A stretch of 64,000 nucleotides of DNA from Streptomyces thermodiastaticus. GTDB lineage: Bacteria; Actinomycetota; Actinomycetes; Streptomycetales; Streptomycetaceae. This document shows, one piece after another, positions 50,552-58,586 of the stretch. The stretch is from contig NZ_BNBV01000017.1 in assembly GCF_014656135.1 (NCBI RefSeq), forward strand, positions 1 to 64,000, given 5' to 3'. Below the pieces are notes generated by a model that saw only the letters and a program-made list of their open reading frames with translations, did no database searches and was not told the origin of the DNA. Position 1 is the stretch's first letter; each line of letters begins with the position of its first letter. The translations under genes were made by a program, and so were the position numbers.

Positions 50552-52156
50552 TCAGGACGCCGGGTCCGCCTCCGCGGCCTGGGCCAGGCCGCTGGTGGAG
50601 CGCAGCGGGACTTCCTTGATGAACAAGGTGATCAGGAAGGCGACCAGGGCGAGCGGGGCGGCGTACAGGAAGATGTCGCCGAAGCCGTGGCCGTAGGCGC
50701 CCTCGAGCCAGGTGCGCACACCGGCCGGCAGAGTCGCGACGTCGGGCAGCCGGCCACCGGACGCCTTGGCGGCGGTGACCTGGTCCTCGGGGGTGAGCTG
50801 GGCGATCGTCGCACGGGCGTGATGGCTGATGCGGCCGGTGAGGACCGAGCCGAGGACCGAGACGCCCACCGCGCCGCCGAGCGAGCGGAAGAAGGTCACG
50901 GTGGAGGACGCGGCCCCGAGGTCGTCGGGAGAGACCTGGTTCTGCGTGCACAGCACGAGGTTCTGCAGGGTCATGCCGACACCGAGTCCCACCAGTGCCA
51001 TGAAGGCGGCGATGAGTGCATACGGGGTGTCGTGGCGGAGCGTGCCGAGCAGGCCCAGCCCTGCGGCCATCAGCGCGGCGCCGGTCACCAGCCAGCCCTT
51101 CCACTTGCCGGTGCGGGTGATGATGCGGCCGGAGACCGTGGAGGACACGAACAGGCCGATGATCAGCGGAATCGTCAGGATGCCCGACCTGGTGGGGGAC
51201 GCGCCGCGCGCCACCTGGAAGTACTGGCTGAAGAACACGGTCCCGGCGAACAGGGCGGTGCCCACGAAGAGGGAGGCGGCGGACGCCAGGGTGATGGTGG
51301 GATTGCGGAACAGCCGCAGCGGGATGACCGGTTCGTCGGCCTTCGTCTCGGCGAAGAGGAAGGCCAGCGTCAGGACGACGGCGACGCCGATCAGCGTGCC
51401 GGTCTGCCAGGACAGCCAGGCGTACTTGTCGCCGGCGAAGGTGACCCAGATCAGCAGCGTGCACACGGCGGCGGTGACGAAGAAGGCACCGGCCCAGTCG
51501 ACCTTCACCTGACGCTTGGCCGGCGGCAGGTTCAGCGTGCGCTGCAGCACGACCAGCGCGACGACGGCGAAGGGGATGCCCACGAACAGGCACCAGCGCC
51601 AGCCGAGCCAGCTGGTGTCGGTGATGACACCGCCGAGCAGGGGGCCGCCGACCGTGGCGACCGCGAACGTGGCGCCCAGGTAGCCGGAGTAACGGCCGCG
51701 TTCACGCGGGGAGATCATCGCGGCGAGCACGATCTGTCCCAGCGCGGACAGTCCGCCGCCGCCGAGTCCCTGCACGACCCGTGCGGTGATCAGCGTGGCG
51801 GGGTTCTGCGCGAGACCGGCCAGCAGAGAACCGGCGACGAAGATCACCAGTGCCGCCTGGACCAGGAGCTTCTTGCTGAACTGGTCGGCGAGTTTGCCCC
51901 ACAGGGGTGTCGAGGCGGTCACCGTGAGGAGCGCCGAGGTGACGACCCAGGTGTAGGCGCTCTGGCCGCCGCCGAGTTCGCCGATGATCCGTGGCAGCGC
52001 GTTGGTGACGACGGTCGAGGACAGGACGGCGCAGAAGAACCCGAGCAGCAGCCCCGACAGGGCACGCATGACCTGGGCATGGGTCATCGCGGTGGGGGCC
52101 GTCCCCTCTGCCGGCACGGTGGGCGATGCCGCACCGGCACTGGGTGTGGTGGTCAT
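50552..52156 (-). CDS. DHA2-family MFS exporter
   Basis: A 534-residue membrane protein with 14 predicted helices: LSGLLLGFFCAVLSSTVVTN as helix 1, TWVVTSALLTVTASTPLWGKLADQFSKKL (motif A, in part), TARVVQGLGGGGLSALGQIV and GRYSGYLGATFAVATVGGPLLGGVI (motif C, in part). DHA2 pumps export antibiotics and dyes with proton antiport. The ATG at 52156 follows CAAAGGAAA. It lies upstream of the BBE gene and in the same direction, but a promoter lies between them. No TetR gene is next to it, which is unusual for a pump; the AGAACG-type site at 52481 may serve it. Confidence 0.92.
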   Translation of the reverse strand: MTTTPSAGAASPTVPAEGTAPTAMTHAQVMRALSGLLLGFFCAVLSSTVVTNALPRIIGELGGGQSAYTWVVTSALLTVTASTPLWGKLADQFSKKLLVQAALVIFVAGSLLAGLAQNPATLITARVVQGLGGGGLSALGQIVLAAMISPRERGRYSGYLGATFAVATVGGPLLGGVITDTSWLGWRWCLFVGIPFAVVALVVLQRTLNLPPAKRQVKVDWAGAFFVTAAVCTLLIWVTFAGDKYAWLSWQTGTLIGVAVVLTLAFLFAETKADEPVIPLRLFRNPTITLASAASLFVGTALFAGTVFFSQYFQVARGASPTRSGILTIPLIIGLFVSSTVSGRIITRTGKWKGWLVTGAALMAAGLGLLGTLRHDTPYALIAAFMALVGLGVGMTLQNLVLCTQNQVSPDDLGAASSTVTFFRSLGGAVGVSVLGSVLTGRISHHARATIAQLTPEDQVTAAKASGGRLPDVATLPAGVRTWLEGAYGHGFGDIFLYAAPLALVAFLITLFIKEVPLRSTSGLAQAAEADPAS

Positions 52157-52666
52157 GGACGACGTTTCCTTTGTCTTCGTGGTGACAGGTGTCTCGGTGG
52201 TGACGAAAGGTCAGGGGACAGGTGCCTCGACGACCGCCCGTGAACTGCACGGTCGGTGGCAGAAGCAGGCGCGCGACAGGGGCGGGCGTCGTGACCGGCC
52301 GGCACACGTTCCTCGTCGCATCTGCAGCGGTGCGTTGCTCGGCGACACCCGGAGCAGTCGGACTTCCCGCGGCCTCCGGCGCGCCCGGTGGTGCGGTTGA
52401 TGGTGACGGACAGGGGGGGGTGCTGCGAGGCCGCGACCGGGACGCGAAGTGGGCCTCAGTCAGTCAGGTCACCAGAGGATGAGATAGAACGTTCGGTACC
52501 CCACTGCCTGTCTTCGCAGGCGACCGCAGCGGACGGAACCCCGCTTCTCGCAAACCGCAGATCACGCACATTCGACGCATCGCGGGGTACTGGAGCAAGA
52601 CGCGTTTACATCGATGTGCATTCGGCTCTAGCCTTGCGCGCGTCCCACCAATCGGAAGGAACACCT
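52157..52666. other. 510-base divergent region between exporter and sialidase genes
   Basis: No gene is supported. It contains one AGAACG-type operator at 52481-52500 and a T/A-rich stretch before the sialidase start. Confidence 0.4.
52481..52500. promoter_or_regulatory. AGAACG-type operator, exporter/sialidase gap
   Basis: GAGATAGAACGTTCGGTACC shares its first 17 bases, bar one, with the hydrolase operators at 57168-57184. It is 186 bases before the sialidase start and 325 bases before the exporter start; which gene it serves is unclear. Confidence 0.6.
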
Positions 52667-53890
52667 ATGGTGATCCGGCGAGTTCGGCATGCCCTGAGAC
52701 GGCGTCCGCTTCTCGTGCTCGCACTGAGCGGCGCCCTGGGACTGCTTGCGACCACCCCAGCCGCGACATCCCCCTTGATCACTGAAACGGCGGCCTCCAG
52801 CACCACCGCCGCCGCGGCCACCGGCACACCGTTGCAGGACGGAACGGCCCTGTACCCACGGGTCATCCGCCTTGCGCACAACGGGGATTCCAACGGGCGC
52901 ATCCTGGCCAGCGTCGTCACCTTCGACGGCAACAACGGCATCGGTGCGATCCACGAGAGCACCGACGGCGGAGCGACCTTCCACCGGGTCGGCACCATCG
53001 CCGACCCCGAGTCCGCGGCCGGCCAGGGGCTGTGCTGCACCACCCTGTTCGAGCTGCCCCGCCAGGTCGGCGACATGCCGGCGGGCACCCTGCTGTGGGC
53101 CTCCTCCGCGGGCCAGGACGAGCAGGACCGCCGCATGGCGCTGCGCATCTGGCGGAGCAACGACGTGGGCCGCACCTGGTCCTACCTGTCGTCGTGTGCC
53201 GTCGCGGAAAACACCGGTGGCCTGTGGGAACCGGAGTTCTCCGTGGCCGCCGACGGCGCCCTGGTCTGCCAATACTCCGACGAGACGGACCCCGCGCACA
53301 GCCAGAAGCTCGTCGCGGTGCGCTCGTACGACGGGATCCACTGGCAGGACCGTCACGACGTCGTGGCCAGCAGCTGGCAGCCCGACCGCCCCGGCATGCC
53401 GGTGGTGCGCCGGCTGCCGAACGGCACGTACTTCATGACCTACGAGATCTGCAACCCGGGCGGGCAGTACCAGTGCGTCGTGCACTACCGGACCTCCCCC
53501 GACGGCTGGAACTGGGGTGACCCCACCTACCTCGGCATCCGGCCCGAGACGGCCGACGGACGGTACTTCCGCGCCACGCCCACCATCGCCTGGGCGCCGG
53601 GCGGCGGGCCGAACGGCCGCATCCTGCTGATCGGCCAGCGCCTGCTCAACCGGGACGGCTCGGTCGCCGACGGCAGCGGCCGCACCATCCTCACCAACTC
53701 GAACAACGGTGAGGGACCGTGGACCGCGATCGACGCACCGGTCAACGTGCCGAACCCCGACGTGAACTACTGCCAGAACTACAGCTCGCCTCTCCTGCCG
53801 TCGGAGGACGGCACGCAGGTCCTCGAACTGGCCACCGACTTCGACGGCTCGGTGTGCCGGACGTACTACGCGACGGGCCCGCTGCCGTAG
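52667..53890 (+). CDS. Secreted sialidase/BNR-repeat protein
   Basis: The protein has 407 residues. The signal peptide is VRHALRRRPLLVLALSGALG with cleavage near residue 45. The rest is a beta-propeller with Asp-box repeats: STDGGATFHRV, SNDVGRTWSYL and SPDGWNWGDP, spaced as in bacterial neuraminidases and related glycosidases. RLAHNGDSNGRILA and FRATPTIAWAPGGGPNGRILLIGQ carry the conserved arginines and glycine-rich loops. True sialidase activity cannot be proved from the sequence; many such proteins act on other glycans. ATG 52667 is preceded by GGAAGGAACACC. Its only neighbour on the strand is the hydrolase at 54837. Confidence 0.83.
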   Translation: MVIRRVRHALRRRPLLVLALSGALGLLATTPAATSPLITETAASSTTAAAATGTPLQDGTALYPRVIRLAHNGDSNGRILASVVTFDGNNGIGAIHESTDGGATFHRVGTIADPESAAGQGLCCTTLFELPRQVGDMPAGTLLWASSAGQDEQDRRMALRIWRSNDVGRTWSYLSSCAVAENTGGLWEPEFSVAADGALVCQYSDETDPAHSQKLVAVRSYDGIHWQDRHDVVASSWQPDRPGMPVVRRLPNGTYFMTYEICNPGGQYQCVVHYRTSPDGWNWGDPTYLGIRPETADGRYFRATPTIAWAPGGGPNGRILLIGQRLLNRDGSVADGSGRTILTNSNNGEGPWTAIDAPVNVPNPDVNYCQNYSSPLLPSEDGTQVLELATDFDGSVCRTYYATGPLP

Positions 53891-54573
53891 GCCGCATCCG
53901 GCATCCGGATCGAGCCGGCTGAGAGACGCATGTCCCCGGCCGGCCCGAGCGGGGCGTGGTGGGGCGGAGGAGGGCGCCGACGGCAGGCCGCGCGCCACGC
54001 CCCGCTCCACCTCACACCCCGAAACCTCCGAAGCCCCTGACTCGGGGACGACACCTCGCGTGGGCCCTCACCCGCCGCGACGGAACCACCGTCGCACGGG
54101 TGGGGGCCCACGTACACGACGCGACATGCAGCATCAACTGGTTTGCTGCGTGCGGGAGTTGTGGACCCACCTCGTGGGCGACTGCTGTCGGACGATGCCG
54201 AGCGCGAGCGCCGCCTGCCGGCCGTTGCGGAGCGTCTCGACCGGGAGAAACCGGGTCGTGCCGTGACCGCGCAGGCGGGGGACGACCGCCTGTCGATCTC
54301 GTCGTGCTGGGACTGCATGGTGCCGAGCAGCGGGGCGACATCGCCGGCGGCTCGTTCCCGCAGTATCGGCCACAGCAGCGCGTCCTCGGCTGCGTGGTGA
54401 GCGTGCAGCAGCCCGGCGACGAAACCGACGTGTTCGGCAACCATGGTCGCGTGGTGCGCATCCCCCGGCGTCACGTTCTCCGCGAGGTCCGGCATGGCGG
54501 AGAACTCGCGGCGGAACATGTCGTGGACAGCGATCATCTCCCTGCTGTCCGCTCTTCTTGCGGTCTCGGACAT
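53866..54573 (-). CDS. Hemerythrin-domain protein with aberrant C-terminal half
   Basis: The first 110 residues are a hemerythrin HHE domain: EMIAVHDMFRREFSAMPDLAE, HHATMVAEHVGFVAGLLHAHHAAEDALLWPIL and MQSQHDEIDR, which give several of the histidines and the glutamate of the di-iron site. After DEIDR the frame continues for over 100 residues of arginine/serine-rich sequence without the last two iron ligands (the ExxH helix). A frameshift or truncation is probable. ATG 54573 has GAGGAG six bases before it (54579 is an alternative). Its 3' end overlaps the sialidase stop, also a sign of an unnatural end. Confidence 0.55.
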   Translation of the reverse strand: MSETARRADSREMIAVHDMFRREFSAMPDLAENVTPGDAHHATMVAEHVGFVAGLLHAHHAAEDALLWPILRERAAGDVAPLLGTMQSQHDEIDRRSSPACAVTARPGFSRSRRSATAGRRRSRSASSDSSRPRGGSTTPARSKPVDAACRVVYVGPHPCDGGSVAAGEGPREVSSPSQGLRRFRGVRWSGAWRAACRRRPPPPHHAPLGPAGDMRLSAGSIRMPDAAYGSGPVA

Positions 54574-54708
54574 GAGCATCTCCTCGGCAAGGGGCCACCC
54601 ACGAGCAGTCGGCTAGAGCGGCGAGACCCCGGGGTGTCTTTCCGGCGCGCGCGGCGTGACGTGCCGCATGAAGGCGGGCGCACCCATCGCCTCACACGCT
54701 ACCGTACG

Positions 54709-54730
54709 AGGGAGAACGTTCGGTACTCCT
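54709..54730. promoter_or_regulatory. AGAACG-type operator before hydrolase 1
   Basis: GAGGGAGAACGTTCGGTACT starts at 54709 and is about 110 bases before the hydrolase start at 54837. Confidence 0.6.
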
Positions 54731-54799
54731 GTCGTGGGTGTCGTCTGCCGGATGCGAGTGCGGGAGCGAGGTGTGCGCGAGTCGTGGCCGAGGGTTCAC

Positions 54800-54818
54800 G
54801 AGACAGGACGTTCATTAC
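54800..54818. promoter_or_regulatory. Diverged AGAACG-type site close to the hydrolase 1 start
   Basis: GAGACAGGACGTTCATTAC lies 19 bases before the ATG and 70 bases after the first site. It differs from the core at several positions (AGGACG instead of AGAACG). Confidence 0.4.
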
Positions 54819-54836
54819 ACCTGGAGGTCGTTCCCC

Positions 54837-55691
54837 ATGTCCCGTCCATCGAAGGGCCTGCTCTCCGTCGGTGCGGCTGCGCTGGTCGCAGCCGGTGCCG
54901 CGGTTGCCGTTCCGGCCGCGGCTGCTCCGAACCCGTCCGCCGGCGCGGTCACGACGCATGTCGGGCAGACGCACCAGGAGAAGCCGACCGTGGTGCTGGT
55001 GCATGGAGCGCTCGCCGACTCCTCCAGCTGGAACGGAGTGATCAAGCGGCTCACGCACGACGGCTATCCGGTGCGCGCGGTGGCGAACCCCCTGCGAGGT
55101 CTGCCCACCGACGCGGCCGCCGCCAAGGACGTGCTGCGCAGCATCGACGGCCCCATCGTGCTGGTGGGCCACTCCTGCGGCGGAGCGGTCGCCACCGAGG
55201 CGGCGGCCGGTAACCCCGACGTCAAGGCACTCGTGTACCTGGCGGCACTGGTCCCCGACAAGGGCGAGCCCGCGTCCGGCCCGTCCGACATCCCCGTCGA
55301 GCACCCGCTGCCGCCGCTGCCGGGCGCCCAGGTCACGACCGTGGCCGCGGACGGCACCAAGAGTGTGGACACCTGCATCAAGCAGGAGCAGTTCGCGAAG
55401 CGGTTCGCCGCCTGCGTCGACCCGGTGACCGCCGCGGCGATGGCGGTCACGCAGCGGCCGCTCGACGCCCGTGCGAATCAGAGTACGACCACCGCCGCCG
55501 CCTGGCACGACATTCCGAGCTACTACCTGACCGCCGCGAAGGACCAGATCATCGAGCCGGAGAAGGAGCGCTGCTTCGCGAAGCCGGCCAAGGCGCACGC
55601 CGAGGAGATCCATTCCTCGCACGCCGTCATGGTCAGCCACCCCGGAGCGGTCACCCGTCTGATCGAGGAAGCCGCCCGCGAGAACGGCTGA
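54837..55691 (+). CDS. Secreted alpha/beta hydrolase 1
   Basis: The protein has 284 residues. The signal peptide is KGLLSVGAAALVAAGAAVAV with cleavage near AAAAPN. The hydrolase core starts PTVVLVHGALADSSSWNGVI (oxyanion region), then IVLVGHSCGGAVATEAAA with the nucleophile serine, VKALVYLAALVPDKGE, and a closing LTAAKDQIIEPEKE (acid) and HSSHAVMVSHP (histidine). This is the group of small esterase-like hydrolases often controlled by TetR proteins in actinomycetes. The ATG at 54837 has GGAGG nine bases before. Hydrolase 2 at 56303-57100 is a homologue in the opposite orientation with about half the residues alike by eye. Confidence 0.9.
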   Translation: MSRPSKGLLSVGAAALVAAGAAVAVPAAAAPNPSAGAVTTHVGQTHQEKPTVVLVHGALADSSSWNGVIKRLTHDGYPVRAVANPLRGLPTDAAAAKDVLRSIDGPIVLVGHSCGGAVATEAAAGNPDVKALVYLAALVPDKGEPASGPSDIPVEHPLPPLPGAQVTTVAADGTKSVDTCIKQEQFAKRFAACVDPVTAAAMAVTQRPLDARANQSTTTAAAWHDIPSYYLTAAKDQIIEPEKERCFAKPAKAHAEEIHSSHAVMVSHPGAVTRLIEEAARENG

Positions 55692-55780
55692 CCCGCCCCT
55701 GACCGCCGACGGCTGACCACGGGTCCGGTTCGGGATCCGTCGCCGGGACCGGAGTCGGCCGGGCGAGCGAACGCGCGGAC

Positions 55781-55828
55781 GACAGCATGCCGCGCCGAGG
55801 TGTCAGCACCCCGGCGCGGCATGCTGTC
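55781..55828. terminator. Long perfect hairpin after hydrolase 1
   Basis: Seventeen-base perfect arms (55781-55797 and 55812-55828; GACAGCATGCCGCGCCG and its complement) surround a 14-base loop that itself contains GGTG/CACC. It is 90 bases past the hydrolase stop. A terminator is likely, but a cruciform is also possible. Confidence 0.6.
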
Positions 55829-56020
55829 GCCTCCGTGTCCCCGCGCGGGCCTCCAGTCGGCCGGGGCCCGAGCCCGCCTGCAGCGGGTGTTTTGCGGGTG
55901 TCTCGCCGAGGTGTCGCGGGCGTCTCGCTGTCGTCCGTCGGCACACCGCGCCGCCCTGACGCCGGTGTGCCGGCGGACGGCGAGTCCCAGTGCCCCCAGT
56001 GGCCGGCCATGTGATGCGCC

Positions 56021-56071
56021 AACAGGCCGTTCCTCCAGGTGCCTTCGCGGTCGCGGGAGGAACGGCCTGTT
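56021..56071. terminator. Second long inverted repeat between converging hydrolases
   Basis: AACAGGCCGTTCCTCC (56021-56036) and GGAGGAACGGCCTGTT (56056-56071) are perfectly complementary over 16 bases with a 19-base loop. It lies in the same 610-base gap as the hairpin at 55781. Confidence 0.5.
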
Positions 56072-56302
56072 CGTGCGGGCCGGGGGCGTGACGGCGTGCG
56101 CGGTCGCCACGTCGTACTCGGCCGCCGGCGTGCGGCGAGTGGTACGACTCACCGCGCTCCGTACATCCACGCAACTCACCGCTGCCCCATACGGCCACGC
56201 CCACGCGCGCCGACGCGACGACGGGAGCGTGGACCGCATCGCCCAGGCTCCCGGGGTGTGACACGGTCCGGCCCCGCGCCGCGGCGGAGCCGGACCGGTT
56301 CG

Positions 56303-57100
56303 TCAACGCGTGCCGCAGGCGGCGTCCTCGATCACCTTCGTCACCGCACCGGGGTGGCTGACCATCACGGCGTGCGAGGAGTCGACCTCCTCGATGTGTG
56401 CGTGGGCCCGCTTGGACATCGAGAGCTGCAGCGCGGGAGCGATCGCGTGATCCTGACGGGTGATCAGGCTCCAGGACGGGATGGTGCGGTAGGCCTCCTC
56501 GACGCTGGCGTCGGACACCGCCTTGGTGTTGGCGGGCCGCTGCGCCGCCGCCATGTCGGCGGCCGTGGTCTTGTCGACGTCACCGGCGAAGGTCTCCCGG
56601 AAGTGGTCCGGGTCGATGGAGACCTCCGTACCGCCCGGAACCTGGGTGGAGACGAGCGGGATGGGCGGCGTGGACTGCGCGGCCAGGTCGCCCACCGACT
56701 CACCCTTGGCGGGGATGAAGCCCGCGACCTAGACCAGCGCCTTGACGTCGGGGTCGGAAGCCGCGGTGTTGGTGATCACGGCACCGCCGTAGGAGTGTCC
56801 CACGAGCACCACCGGGCCGTGGATGCTGGACAGGTAGCTGGAGACGTAGGCGGTGTCGCTGGTGAGCCCCTGGAGCGGGTTGGCGATGGCGCGGACCGGA
56901 TAGCCGTCCGTGCGCAGGCGCTCCATCACCGACGACCAGCTGGAGGAATCCGCCCATGCCCCGTGGACGAGCACGACGGTCGGCTTCGGGGAGGCGGTCT
57001 GGTCGGTCTTCCCCGTGGCCACGGCCGGAGCGGTGGCGGCTCCCAGAAGGGTCAGGGCGCCGGCGACGAGTGCGACACGACGCGAGAGAGGAATGCGCAT
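56303..57100 (-). pseudogene. Alpha/beta hydrolase 2, interrupted by an amber codon
   Basis: The full reading frame of 265 codons encodes a secreted hydrolase like hydrolase 1: signal peptide RRVALVAGALTLLGAATAPA, PTVVLVHGAWADSSSWSSVM, VVLVGHSYGGAVITNTAA with the serine, then VKALV, a TAG at 56729-56731, and VAGFIPAKGE. In hydrolase 1 the same place reads VKALVYLA, so a tyrosine codon has become TAG. The rest stays in frame to ITRQDHAIAPA and DSSHAVMVSHPGAVTKVIEDAA. Unless this is a sequencing error or is suppressed, only the N-terminal 123 residues would be made. Start ATG 57100. It is downstream of an operator pair. Confidence 0.85.
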
Positions 57101-57167
57101 GAGGTGTCCTGTTCGGTCAGCGGGCAGGAGCGGTCGGGCAGCCCGTTACGGGGCCGCCCCGCTCCAT

Positions 57168-57237
57168 GAGATAGAACGATCGGTACTCCTCATTGGAGAC
57201 TCCTCCGCGCTTCGTGTCAAACCGATCGTTCTATCTC
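57168..57237. promoter_or_regulatory. Operator pair (17-base inverted repeat) before hydrolase 2
   Basis: GAGATAGAACGATCGGT at 57168-57184 is repeated exactly inverted at 57221-57237. On the minus strand TTGACA (57220-57215) follows the upstream copy immediately. Each copy contains the palindrome CGATCG. Confidence 0.75.
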
Positions 57238-57269
57238 ATCCGTGTGGCCCTTGTGACCCTCACGGGACG

Positions 57270-57977
57270 TCACGTCGCCGGGCGTCCGTACCGGCGCAGA
57301 CGGAACGCCGTGCTCACCTGCTCGACGAGGTCGTCCTCCGTCATCGACGTCTCGACCAGCACGGTGCGCAGTCGGAGGCGTCCGGCTTCCTTCTCGACGC
57401 GTTCGGTGAACATGCGGTCGCGTTCGGCGAGGTTGCGGGCCGCCCGTGAAGGGTTGCTGGTCTTCCGGACGAACCCTTCCCCTGAAGCCGAACGACGGTC
57501 GAAGACCGCCTGGCGGAAAGCGGGTGTGGGGAGCAGCCAGACGGCACGCTCGGGCGCGGCGAGCAGAGGCTCGACGAGGCGGGGCAGCAGCCGGAATCCC
57601 TCGACGACGGTGCACGGCTTCGCCGGCAGGCGAAGAAGGTCCTGGACGATCAGTCCGAAGGCCTCGCCGTGGAACCAGGGGAAGGTTTCGAGCATGACCT
57701 CGGGACTCCGGTTCACCCACCGCTCGTCCATGTCCATGGCCATGAACTCGTGCAGCAGCGGCGCCTCTTCGCGGGTGGTCCGCCGTGCGTGCTCGTGCAT
57801 CACGTCATCGGTCGCATACAGACCCCAGCCGTGACGGTCGGCCAGGCGGCGCGCGACCGTCGACTTGCCCGCGCCGCTTCCACCCCCGATCCAGTAGACG
57901 TGCCGCAGCCGTGCCGGAAGATCTGCGGTGTCGGTTTCCTCTCCAGGCTTTTCGGTCGGCATCCGTATCCCGTTCAC
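57270..57977 (-). CDS. P-loop nucleoside/small-molecule kinase-like protein
   Basis: A 235-residue cytoplasmic protein with a P-loop IGGGSGAGKSTVARRLADRHG (about residues 30-50, Walker A in part). The aspartates in YATDDVMHEHARRTT are typical of the nucleoside/gluconate-type kinase fold, and VVEGFRLLPRLVEP and RMFTERVEKEAGRL follow. It belongs to the AAA/zeta-like ATP-dependent kinases of small molecules; the substrate is unknown. ATG 57977 is the first start of the frame; ATG 57962 is also possible. No clear ribosome site. Its stop is 32 bases from the operator pair before hydrolase 2, so the two may be on one transcript if the terminator is weak. Confidence 0.78.
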   Translation of the reverse strand: MNGIRMPTEKPGEETDTADLPARLRHVYWIGGGSGAGKSTVARRLADRHGWGLYATDDVMHEHARRTTREEAPLLHEFMAMDMDERWVNRSPEVMLETFPWFHGEAFGLIVQDLLRLPAKPCTVVEGFRLLPRLVEPLLAAPERAVWLLPTPAFRQAVFDRRSASGEGFVRKTSNPSRAARNLAERDRMFTERVEKEAGRLRLRTVLVETSMTEDDLVEQVSTAFRLRRYGRPAT

Positions 57978-58088
57978 AAGGGCGACGACAGAGCAATCCC
58001 TGGTGGCCGTCGGCGTCGGCGGCCTTTTCTCAAGCTACCCGCAGGAGGCTGCTCACGGGTGCGGATCGTCGAGGGGGTGAAGCTCGGC

Positions 58089-58424
58089 TCAGGAGTGCGG
58101 TGCGCCGGAATCCGACCCCAAGGGAGCATTGAGCAGTTGGACGGGGGAGAGGTCGGAGTAACGGCCGACGTCACGCATCACCCCCCCCGCTCTCCGGTGC
58201 GCCGAACGACGCTCTCGCGGAATCCTCGTCACGGAACTCGCACACCGCGGCGGCCACGGTGGTCCCGCCGTCCGGCGGGAACAGTGCGGTGATCGATTCA
58301 AGGCCGTACGGCTCCCCGGTCCTGCGAACAGTGGGAGGTGACGGGAGACGTAGTAGTCACGATCGAAGCGGTAGGGCGCGCCGGTCGAGGGGTAGGCCAC
58401 GAAGACAGTCGTCGTCGTTGTGTG
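58089..58424 (-). pseudogene. EthD-like protein gene with two compensating frameshifts
   Basis: TTVFVAYPSTGAPYRFDRDYYVSRHLPLF at the N-terminal side (in part) is the typical EthD opening, and VMRDVGRYSDLSPVQLL at the C-terminal side the typical ending, both in one frame. The middle portion is in another frame: YGLESITALFPPDGGTTVAA and VCEFRDEDSARASFGAPESGG. So one shift lies near 58310-58320 and the opposite one in a run of eight Cs at 58181-58188 (eight Gs on the coding strand). EthD proteins are small ferredoxin-like fold proteins of degradative clusters. No start codon with a ribosome site is evident. Either sequencing errors or a decayed gene. Confidence 0.7.
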
Positions 58425-58437
58425 CTTTCCTACTTCA

Positions 58438-58503
58438 TCCGGCGTTCTTCTCCAGCTCTCTTCGTCCGGCTTCCTCGTCCAGCTCTCTTCGTCCGGCTTT
58501 CTG
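58438..58503. repeat. 27-bp tandem repeat, 2.4 copies
   Basis: TCCGGC begins copies at 58438, 58465 and 58492, each followed by a similar CTC/CAGCTCTCTTCG tail in the first two. It lies between the EthD-like and hydrolase remnants. Confidence 0.75.
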
Positions 58504-58586
58504 TATCCGGCACTCTTCACCATCTTTCTTCGCCCGGCTTTCTTCACCCGGAACGGCCGGTCTTCCTCTGGCCGGGCGGAGCCGGT

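Noticed and set aside
55651..56022. A 123-codon frame on the minus strand between the hydrolases
   Set aside because: It runs through a long hairpin and has low-complexity R/T/P composition with no ribosome site.
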